A DNA stretch of 64,000 nucleotides from Hanleya hanleyi. Lineage: Eukaryota > Mollusca > Polyplacophora > Lepidopleurida > Hanleyidae. Location: assembly GCA_036873755.1 (NCBI GenBank), contig JAVTVY010018785.1, positions 19,349 through 83,348 of the forward strand. The letters are read 5' to 3'. A program made the translations under genes and the position numbers. This document shows, one piece after another, positions 18,867 through 27,900 of this stretch; position 1 is the stretch's first letter; each line of letters begins with the position of its first letter. Below the pieces are notes generated by a model, which saw only the letters and a list, made by a program, of their open reading frames with translations, ran no database searches and had not been told where the DNA came from.

Positions 18867-19247
18867 CGACATTCATCCGCGCACTGCCGGTGATGACGCG
18901 CGGGCGCGTTGCGGCCGGGGCGGGGCAGGGCGGGGCGGGGCCGGGCCGGAAAAAACCCCGGAGGTTGAACATCCGGACCCTACGTCTAAGGGGAACATTG
19001 AAACTCTTCTGTGTTCGAAGGTAGTTTTAGTGAAACCCGGAAGTGACGTCTGCGCGCAGAACCCACACCACCACCCAACCCCAACCATGGACCCTAGTGG
19101 TGGGTCATACACACACACACCCACGCATCCCCCAACATGCCTGCTTTCTATACTACGACCAGACTGCGCATGCGCAGACCCTTGAACACGGACGAACCCT
19201 GAGTCCAATCGGATGGTGCTTCACCAGAGCTTCAACATAAGAACTCA
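18867..19247 (-). repeat. Right TIR of the Polinton
   Basis: Reverse complement of 9305-9692 with few differences, including the GC-rich inner tract, the GACGTCACTTCCGGG box on the minus strand, a (CA)n stretch and TGCGCATGCGCA at 19165. The two arms differ by a handful of substitutions and short indels, so they are not freshly homogenised. Confidence 0.85.
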
Positions 19248-20385
19248 TACGACTCCATCGGACCCATAGTGACCCCTGTCGGCGCCAAAATGTCTATTTC
19301 CATACACGTTCTCTACTGCGCATGGGCAGAATGACGTCAGTTCCACGTCACACCCACTCCGTCGGATACTCCCTCGAGACTGCTTCACATTGATACCTCA
19401 CTCGGCCCCATCAGACCATTAGGGCCTACGTAAACCCAACACGTCTATTTCTATACTACGGCCAGACTGCGCATGCGCAGACTATTGACAACGAACGACA
19501 CACTAGCCCAGGCGGATGCTCCCTCACGACAGCTTCAAAATAAGACCTCATACGACACCATAGGATCATTAGGGGCTCACCAAATCCCTAACACGTCTAT
19601 TTCCACACCCTTTTCCCAGAATTCCCTGTCTGCGCATGCGCAGACTGTTGACAACGGTCTGCGCATGCGCAGAATGTGGACAACGGCCGACACCCTAGTC
19701 CAATCGGATGCCCCCTCACACAGGCTTCACATTGATACCTCACTCAACCCATCGGCTCATTAGGGGCTCACCTACATCCCAAAACGTCTATTTTCATACC
19801 CTTTCTCTATTGCGCATGCGCAGAATGACGATATTTCGACCCCACCTCCACCCAGTGGGATGCCCCCTCACATAGGCTTCACATTGATACCTCACTCGAC
19901 CCCATCGGTCCTTTAGGGACCCACCTAGACCCCAAAACGTCTATTTCCATAGCCTTGGTCTACCGCGCATGCGCAGAATGATCATATTCCAACCCCACAC
20001 CCAGCCCATCGGATGCCCCCTCACATAGGCTTCACATTGATACCTCACTTGACCCCATCGGTCCATTAGTGGCTCCCCTAGATCCCAAAACGGCTATTTC
20101 CATACCCTTGGTCTACCGCGCATGCGCAGAATAACCATATTCCAACCCCACACCCAGCCCATCGGATGCCCCCTCACATAGGCTTCACATTGATACCTCA
20201 CTGGACTCCATAGGGCCACTAGGGGCTCCCCTAGACCACAAAACGTCTATTTCCATACCCTTGGTCTACCGCGCATGCGCAGAATGACGATATTTCAACC
20301 CCACACCCACCCCATCAGATGCCCCTTCACGAATGCTTCACATTGATACCTCATACGACCCCATCGGTACACTAGGGACCCCTCT
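19160..20385 (+). repeat. Right tandem array of ~152-bp units with NRF1-like palindromes
   Basis: GCGCATGCGCA-type palindromes start near 19166, 19318, 19469, 19632, 19661, 19812, 19966, 20118 and 20271. Apart from one extra copy at 19632, the spacing is 151-154 bp where the register is kept. The unit also contains CATCGGATGCCCCCTCACA, TTCACATTGATACCTCAC, CCCAAAACGTCTATTTCCAT and AATGACG-type boxes. The first palindrome is inside the TIR, so the array grows out of the element's end. It is the same unit and strand as the array at 4330-4885. Open frames through it are repeat artefacts. Confidence 0.85.
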
Positions 20386-20386
20386 C

Positions 20387-20612
20387 GCCCCCTTCGGGGA
20401 TCTCCGTGTCTCTTCGGGCACCTCCGTGTCTCTTCGGTGATCTCCGTGACATCTTCGCAACATTGTAGAGAACGTGCAACAATGTTGCAATCTCCTATCA
20501 TGTTCCCACGGACCTCACCGAAAAGACACGGACCTGACCGAAGAGACACGGAGGTGAACGACATTATTTTCTCACCGAAAAGACACGGAGATGAACGACA
20601 TTGAGTCCCCAC
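20387..20612. repeat. Nested inverted repeats (cruciform-like cluster)
   Basis: Left arm: three direct copies of a TCTTCGG...CTCCGTG unit (20,387-20,450). Right arm: three copies of its complement, CCGAAAAGACACGGA-type (20,515-20,600). At the centre is a perfect 10-bp hairpin, GCAACATTGT (20457-20466) and ACAATGTTGC (20479-20488). The whole block could fold into a branched structure. No coding content. Confidence 0.7.
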
Positions 20613-20645
20613 AGACAGGTCAGTACATATCCTATCATGTTTACA

Positions 20646-20735
20646 GGTCACGCCCCATTCACCCAGACCGGAAGTGACGTCATACGGCAAGGTCACGCTC
20701 CATTCACCTAGACCGGAAGTGACGTCATACGGGAC
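20646..20735. promoter_or_regulatory. Two 45-bp repeats each with an ETS-CRE composite box
   Basis: Two near-identical 45-bp units each contain CCGGAAGTGACGTCATACGG. CCGGAAGT matches the ETS core and TGACGTCA the CRE palindrome. A similar pairing (GACGTCACTTCCGGG) lies in both Polinton TIRs. Whether it is active is unknown; no gene starts immediately downstream. Confidence 0.5.
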
Positions 20736-20869
20736 TGGTGGCACCCCCTGGCGGAAAAAAGGGGACCAAGAGTTACCTCCCTGGAAAAGGGGCCTCGAAA
20801 AGGGTTCTATATACTACTGAGACAGCGTACAAGTGAAATGTTGGACAAACAGTTTATTTCCTTTTATAG

Positions 20870-21000
20870 TAATATTTTTCTCTTGGTGCTTATTTTTCCA
20901 GCCTTTGCAGATATGTGTGGTATTTCCGATCTGATGATTCCCATCCTAGCTCATGAAATAATTTATTATCTTCAGGTTAGCTAGATTGCTTTGTAAAAGG
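20870..21000 (+). repeat. Dispersed segment shared with 50,870-51,000
   Basis: Both copies contain TTTTTCCAGCCTTTGCAGAT or a close variant, CCCATCCTAGCTCA, and TTGCTTTGTAA followed by GTTTATT-like sequence. The two copies lie just outside the two ends of the cystatin cluster. The AG before CCTTTGCAGAT could be a splice acceptor, but the downstream frames do not agree between copies. Confidence 0.45.
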
Positions 21001-21643
21001 TTTTATTTTAAGGTTTACAACCGACATATCGGTATTTGTTGAATTTGTACCAGAAATTATACTGAAATGGACAAATAAATCAGTCTCCAAACGGATTTCG
21101 TCTTGACGAGACTGTTACGTTCATCTCCCGCCACAAAAACAGTGTTGCCTGGTTATTCAGCTTCAAAAGCGAACGAGTACATGCGGCAGTTGCATGAGCC
21201 ACGGTACAGAATGGAAACACATTAATAAAGGGCTCCCCGGATTTCTATGGTATAGTGTTACGGTACGACAAAAAGTATCTATATGTGTCTACCTCCTTTC
21301 CGGGATAAGGAGAAAATATTCGTTTGGGATAGATTGGCTGACGTTTACAGTGACCCATCATGATGAAATGTATGTATCTTGTCCCTGAATTTGACAGTTC
21401 GGCCAGAGCGTTGTCTGCAAAGATCGGACCGGACCATTTATAGACAAAAAACCGTAAGACATGAAATTAAAGTAGCAGAGCACTTTAGTGTTCATTTACT
21501 TACATAGCGAGTAGAATGTAACTGAGTTATTTTGTGGGGGAGGGGGGGGGTCAAGATTCAACTTTATTGTACGAACATCCAGTAGGGTAGAGTACATAAC
21601 AGAATAATAAAATCAAATCAATACAGAACAGACACTATTAGGT

Positions 21644-21745
21644 ATACGTCGCCCTTCCGGGGTAATACGGGATGAGATGCGCCTCGGAAAAATATGGCGA
21701 GAGAAACCAAATCTCATCCCGTATTACCCCGGAAGGGCGATGTAT
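21644..21745. repeat. Near-perfect 34-bp hairpin with 34-nt loop
   Basis: Arms 21644-21677 and 21712-21745 are reverse complements with one mismatch (core CCGGGGTAATACGGGATGAG). It is a compact foldback or MITE core; frames that span it are artefacts. Confidence 0.75.
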
Positions 21746-22432
21746 AACAAATTTATCATATCTCAGAGCATTAAGAATCACTTTGGACTTCAAGGCCGAC
21801 ATAATGGAACGGACTTCGATCGGACTTGCACTGGTTTCAGAACGATCCACAGCATGCACCGGAAAAAATGAACACAAAGACAAATGTATCATTTTTACAA
21901 TCCTCATCTTTAAAACGTACTAAGGGAGGAGCAAAGATAACGATAACATATACTGTAATCCGTGAACAATGAACCCGGTTTCCGTGTGAAATACCGGTGG
22001 GCTTCGGTGATAAAGAATGAACAATCTAACTTCAAATTCAGCTTCATCTCTTATGTTCTATTCTGAAAATCAGAAACGTATAAAATACTGGAACATTAAG
22101 CTTAATCTCAATTTCATATTTAATATTTAATAGCCATCGACGAGTATAATATCTAGATTATATACCTTTTGTTAATAAATACATCGAAAGACTCGTTCCG
22201 GATTCACATCTGTTGCGTGGATATGTAAGTTTCAAATACACGTGTGAACTGTTACATTTCCATTCTGTCTATAATTCAACACCGTGTCACTCGACAGTGT
22301 CACTTGTGTCATGTTTCTATAACATCACACAGGAGAAGGACCAACATGAACTGACTTAAATTTACAGTTCGAGAGAAAAATCGGAAAAATCAAACTGTCC
22401 TGCACAATTTGGCAGAAGTATAGGTATTTGCT

Positions 22433-22729
22433 TCATTTTCGCACGATCATGTTGATTGCATTTATTGTGCAGTTATTGAACATAATGTTTGGCGCTGAGG
22501 GATTTGCGGCGACCAGGATAGCTGTGGGAATGTCACACGATGTGGGCGGGACAGCGGTGTTGTCGAATTCACAAAACAGCTGATTAAGATCAAAATCAAA
22601 GTCGTCGGCATGGCCTTCTGCTCGTACATCCTGGGTGTGTAACACGGCCGACGTGGCATCATTTGACGTGGGTGCAGGGTACTGAGAAGATGATGTCACA
22701 GTTTCTGCAGGATGGGGTTTGACAAACAC
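22433..22729 (-). CDS. Hypothetical 98-codon ORF (unrecognised)
   Basis: Predicted product is Ser/Thr-rich at the start, acidic in the middle (HADDFDFDLNQLFCEFD) and ends NIMFNNCTINAINMIVRK. Composition is more protein-like than other short frames nearby, and the closing motif recalls C-terminal tails of some transposon-encoded proteins, but I cannot name a family. It lies exactly at the left edge of the sequence shared by the three cystatin repeats (about 22,715), so it may be the cut end of an older gene or element. Confidence 0.25.
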   Translation of the reverse strand: MFVKPHPAETVTSSSQYPAPTSNDATSAVLHTQDVRAEGHADDFDFDLNQLFCEFDNTAVPPTSCDIPTAILVAANPSAPNIMFNNCTINAINMIVRK

Positions 22730-23271
22730 AGTTTCTCTACAGTTAGATTGATTCCCAGTAAACTGAAAAACCTACTTGACAAACACTTTTCAGCTGAATT
22801 TATTCATACTATCACTTTCTCCTGTTTGGTTAAGAGAAAGCTATCAGAACTGAAGTGTTTGCTAATTTACAAGTACGAGGATAATAGCAGCCATGTGAGA
22901 CACCAGTTTGGATTTCGAGACGGTGGAAGTAAATTTTGTTCAACACATCAATAAAAAATTATTCTTTTTTCTCACTACACAAAAATGGGTACAATTGGAA
23001 TGTATGTTCTGCGAAATGGACCATCGCCTCGTGACAAATTAGGGCTTAATGACACCGGTATTCGTTTACGAGTTGGTACATCGGATACATCCAAGGCTGA
23101 AAGTGGACGTTTACTGTACAGGTCTGGTTCTGAAAAACATCCGAAATAAACATGTTACATGAACAGTACACTCATCGAAAGTAGAGAGCAAAACAGAAAT
23201 CAAGGGCATTGATGGTACTCTCGAAGGACCGGTAGCCATTTTCATTGGCATTCGGTCTCAATTTTCAATTA
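22730..23271. repeat. Left portion of cystatin segmental duplication
   Basis: Homologous to about 37,340-37,890 and 43,960-44,480. All three share a TTTATTCATA-TATCAC segment, the box GGACCATCGCCTCGTGACAA or a variant, and CCAAGGCTGAAAGTGGAC. Frames in this block are not conserved between copies, so I do not call a gene. Confidence 0.6.
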
Positions 23272-24320
23272 CAGCGTCTAGTCCGTCATTCATAATTCAG
23301 CCGTCGTCCATTAAAGAATATCCGCGTGCATAATCCAAAGACCTATTCCATATTCCATATAACAGTATTAACACCAAATTCAAAAAGACAATCATAGTAT
23401 ACATAAACATGTATCCTAGTGTCCTAGGCTAGTTTCCCGCAAGAGAGAAGCGGTCAACAGTTTTCAATGATGCCGACACGACATCATGATGTTCCAAAAA
23501 TATAAATTCCGTATCGCTGATCAATATTCTTAACCCATAATAATCGTTGTAAAGTCGTCATCTAGAGAATGATGTATCTCAGTCACTCTTTGATTGTGAT
23601 TGTTCATATGAGCACCATGAGGATCTTGAAGTACATGGGTTCATACGGCCCCTAGCCCCGGGTTAAGCGGAATTAGACACAAGTTACGAAACGTAACGTC
23701 ATAGATCTTGCACGCTACGCTCGTATTTTGCTATCAGCATGCGATATGTATCGCCAGATTTGAGAAACTTTGAGTGGAGGCGTTTGGTGGAATAGCCCTG
23801 TTTCTGCAACAATGTTTTGTGACGTTGATAGCGGAATTAGACACAAGTTACAAAACGTAACGTCATACATCTTGCACGCTACGCTCGTATTTTGCTATCA
23901 GCATGCGATATGTATCGCCAAATTTGAGAAACTTTGAGTGGAGGCGTTTGGTGGAATAGCCCTGTTTCTGCAACAATGCTTTGTGACGTTGATTAAAATC
24001 GTCACATTTAACGCAGGATGCTACTAGGCGAGATATGTATACGCCATATGCAGGTCCCACTGGAATATTACTGTCCAGAAAGGGATAGTTTACGATGTCG
24101 AAATTGTAATCATCTCTTTTGTCATAAAGTCGACGAGAGAGAATGCCCGCTTCATTTTTATAGAGATATAGATCTAAATATGATGTGCCTGTAGGGATAT
24201 CTGTAGTTTCCTGCAAATCCAGTGAAGGTGGATATATATCCTTTACTGCGTCATTTATATAGCGATTATCCACAGCGAGAAGATCGTTTATATAGCGTTT
24301 GGTGAATGAGAAGGAACGGA
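23272..24320 (-). mobile_element. Penelope-like retroelement, 5'-truncated, with inactive RT motif
   Basis: About 1.05 kb on the minus strand holding the end of a reverse-transcriptase ORF and the 3' UTR. The frame 23,863-24,327 carries the RT motif as YINDL where the related copy at 55 kb has YIDDL, so a catalytic Asp is replaced by Asn. Further on come DLYLYKNEAG, LYDKRDDYNFDIVNYPFL and the tail ending KYERSVQD. Two short in-frame deletions are visible relative to the other copies. A direct duplication of about 155 bp (23,675-23,830 and 23,831-23,990) repeats the ORF end and stop. No GIY-YIG endonuclease is encoded after the RT region. It is inserted in gene A's 3' flank; copies B and C lack it at this position. 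Confidence 0.8.
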
Positions 24321-24817
24321 CTTCCAACCAAAACTAATCGAATGTTCCAACGTCTTTTTTTTATGTCATATTTGAGATATATAATTAGGTTTTTGGTAAT
24401 CACACCGAAACAACATAAAAGCACAAAACGCCCATTTCGAAACGTCCATTGACGCTATTTGACGCCACCACCCCCAATTGTATTTCATAAAATAAACCGT
24501 AAGTATTTCCCCCAAATGAATCACTGACTTTTTTCTGATTTAACTGTCATTGGGTGGTGTCCCTTTTTGCCCTGAAATGGTTCATTGGTATGGGGGTGTG
24601 TGCTAAGAATATCCAACAGACCATCACTCTGCCTAATTGATATCTGGACGTCCAAATAGCTGAGATGACTCTCTCATTGTCGAGACAATATCTGGTGGTC
24701 TCCTTTATACATTTATACGCGTGATTGGCTGTAGCAATAGAATAATATAGTTGTCGTATGACGTGAAAGTATGTATAATATGAATAATATATCTGTAACA
24801 GAAATCTCCCTAACTAC

Positions 24818-24880
24818 GGGCGTTTGATCCGGCCATCGTCCCCATAAATATACGCGTCAATAATCGAAATATCATTTCAT
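24818..24880 (-). repeat. Ancient Penelope-like 3'-end remnant beside cystatin A exon 4
   Basis: Degenerate match to the terminal about 70 bp of the Penelope-like elements (CCGGCCATCGTCC...ACGCGTCAATAATCGAAAT). Equivalent remnants lie at the same place beside exon 4 of gene B (about 38,545-38,620) and gene C (about 45,160-45,230). Confidence 0.6.
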
Positions 24881-24910
24881 CCCCATCAGCTATAAATGAG
24901 GATGACTTAC

Positions 24911-27900
24911 CGAGCTGTTATCAAGAAGAGGACACTGGGTCAGGTCAATTGTCGGCACATTTCTGCAGTTGGTCTGTCCCATGACGATTTCTAATCTGTA
25001 GTCATGGATCAGTACTCCCTAAATCGAAATGATTCAATATGAATAAGCATAACGCCGACAATACAGTGAACGGTGGTAAAACGACACATACAGAATAATG
25101 ATTTTATTTATAGCAGGAACGCAACTTGGTTGGGTGGTGCTTAGTTGGTTCGTCGCGATATAGCTGAAATATTGTTGAAAGCGACGTTAAATTCTATTAA
25201 CACCTTGATATAAAGAGTACGCTTCAAAGTTCAATTGCTAATAAAAAGCTGTAAGATTATGTAATTTTTCTTCAACATGGGAGGGAAGACAATATCAAGG
25301 GAGGTAACTCTGGGAACCCTCGAGGATGGGTTGTTTTCAATTTTTTTTTTTTTTTTTATCATTCGGTGTAAATGAAGATGAAAGCGAGCTGGCGATGACC
25401 TGTCCAAACAGCATTTTTTTTTAATCTTCCAGACATTCTCTTCGAACATGTAGTAGTCAATCATCTCTCAGTTGGGAACGTCATACAATTTTCAAGGGCC
25501 GAAATGGGGGTATTTTTCGTAAATTTTCATGTTTGGGGTAGGGGTGGTTTGTCAATTAATTTTAGGTCCAGTTTCCCACATAACTTGAATAAGTCGGGCA
25601 TTTTTATACACCAATGTGTAGCTGAAATTCTTACATTTTTACAGTTATAGTTATCAATAATGACATCAGTCTTTATTATGACCAGAGGGGGGTTGTTATA
25701 GTGTGTCACTGCCATTTGAGGGCCTCTAATGAAAACTGTTTTCTGTACCCTATACATAAAACAGAGCCTACCAGAAAAAATCCGGGTGTAGGAATGCCAC
25801 AATTGGAGACAGTAAATACTACCAGAGCAGGCAAGAAACATTCGTCCATGAACGAAATTTCCTCAACAAGACATTGGCTCGTTTACATAATATATTTTCC
25901 AGATGTTCAATATCCTTATTGTTGATAAGATCACACGATATGATGTGGCCAAGATTTACTAACCTGACCTTCTGCGCTGTTCACGCGGATCAAGCGATTG
26001 GCATACATGATATCTATACGGTTGTTAATATCTCGTACAGCGGCCTTTGCAGCGCTCTGTACATTCATGGAACCTGTGTCTTCCTTGCTGAATACGAGCT
26101 CAATGGGAATCTGTCGTCGGTGCTGAACATGACAGATGAAAGCCGTAACCTCTCGAGTGTGCGTCCATGGCTCATCATATACTGTAACCTTGCACAACTC
26201 AGTCTACACGAAAATATAAGCGAAACTGTTAGACATTATACCAAAGGCAGCAAACACTGCTCCTCGAATAAAAATGCATTTCAGACTGTCTTGTCTACAT
26301 TCACAAAGACATTCTCAATTCGCTTGGTAAAATTCTTACCAACTTATTCGTTAGAAAATTCTGCTTTGAAAGGTGAGATTAGATGAACCTATAGATATTG
26401 GTTCGCATTCATAATGAATTGAAGCGTTGACCACCTGTGTACTTGATTATGTAAAACTGCAACATATACATACTGATTGCCTACGGTACCTTGCTTCCTC
26501 TGTGGTCTGTGGCTGATTGCTTACCTTGTTTCCTCCGTGGTCTGTGACTGATTGCTTAATTTGCTTCCTCTGTGCTCTGTGGCTGATTGCTTACCTTGCT
26601 TCCTCTGTGGTCTGTGGCTTATTGCTCTGTGGCTCTGTGATTGCTTACCTTGCTTCCTCCGGGCTGATTGCTTACCTTGCTTCCTCTGTGGTCTGTGGCT
26701 GATTGCTTACCTTGTTTCCTCCGTGGTCTGTGACTGATTGCTTACCTTGCTTCCTCTGTGCTCTGTGGCTGATTGCTTACCTTGCTTCCTCCGTCCTCTG
26801 TGGCTGATTGCTTACCTTGCTTCCTCCGTGCCCTGTGGCTGATTGCTTACCTTGTTTCCTCCGTGGTCTGTGACTGATTGCTTACCTTGCTTCCTCTGTG
26901 CTCTGTGGCTGATTGCTTACCTTGCTTCCTCTGCGGTATGTGGCTGATTGCTTACCTTGCTTCCTCCGTGCTCTGTGGCTGATTGCTTACCTTGCTTCCT
27001 CCGTGCTTTGTTGCTGATTGCTTACCTTGCTTCCCCCGTGCTCTGTGGCTGATTGCTTACCTTGTTTCCTCCGTCCTCTGTGACTGATTGCTTATCTTGC
27101 TTCTTCCGTGCTCTGTGACTGATTGCTTACCTTGCTTCCTCTGTGCTCTGTGACTGATTGCTTACCTTGCTTCTTTCGTGCCCTGCGGCTGATTGCTTAC
27201 CTTGCTCCCTCCATGCTCTGTGACTTCCAATTCCAAGAAGTAATTTATGCCAGATACGACCTGAAAATGACAAGTAAAGTGTTGGAATTAGGAACGTAAA
27301 ACTGGTCTCTGGAAATAGTATATTTAATGCTTACGTTGCGGCATTAACCTAATGCCTTCTACAGAGCTAATGTTGTACTGCAAACAAATCTATATATACA
27401 GCTGATTACATACAAAGTGAGTACTGTTCACTTGCAGTGTGCCCGAGATCATTGAAAAGGGTGTTGAACATATATAGGATAACAATAAAAAGTGTGAAAA
27501 GTGGTTAATGCCGCAACGTAAGCATTAAATATACTATTTCCAGAGACCAGTTTTACGTTCCTAATTCCAATTACATATCCTGGATGAAGGAGAATCTACA
27601 TTCTTACAAGTAAAGTGTTGTAACAGTCATTGTCATTGTTGAGATTTTATTTTGTGTTCATCGGACCCAGTATGTATCCATTTATTCGCTGTAACCGATG
27701 CAGTGGTGTCTGCACATAACGGTACCTCGATAGTAAACTTAGATAATTTACTTGAGATGTAACATTGAATCCGTGACATTATCCCCATCCGACATTTCCC
27801 CCACCGACACTTTTCCCGCCGACATTTTCCCCACCGGACAATTTCCCCACGCTAATATTGTGGAATTGTGATGTCCTGAACAGATACAGTGCGCTGCATG

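Larger units (their letters stand above)
9305..19247 (-). mobile_element. Polinton (Maverick/adintovirus-like) element lacking DNA polymerase
   Basis: A 9.9-kb, visibly GC-rich block between inverted repeats 9305-9692 and 18867-19247. All genes are on the minus strand: tail-anchored protein, duplicated unknown gene, chromodomain integrase, small membrane protein, FtsK/HerA-type ATPase, two Polinton-associated proteins, minor capsid, pVI-like protein, double-jelly-roll major capsid and adenain-like protease. This capsid-protease-ATPase-integrase set defines Polintons. The family-B DNA polymerase normally present, and needed for self-synthesis, is absent from the element and from the window. 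Autonomous Polintons are usually about 15-20 kb, so this one is shortened. Integrase, major and minor capsid genes are frameshifted, so this copy looks defective. I could not define a target-site duplication. Confidence 0.9.
20736..22432. other. Intergenic DNA, no gene recognised
   Basis: AT-rich. It contains a segment near 20,880-21,000 similar to 50,870-51,000, a hairpin at 21,644-21,745 and a G-run at 21,537-21,550. No convincing coding frame. Confidence 0.45.

Noticed and set aside
26517..26737. Plus-strand frames reading repeated LIAYLASSVV/LPCFLCGLW
   Set aside because: They are translations of the 35-bp splice-donor minisatellite on the wrong strand.
26478..27235. CRISPR array
   Set aside because: Regular 35-bp repeats with no variable spacers, in a eukaryotic intron; it is a minisatellite derived from an exon end.
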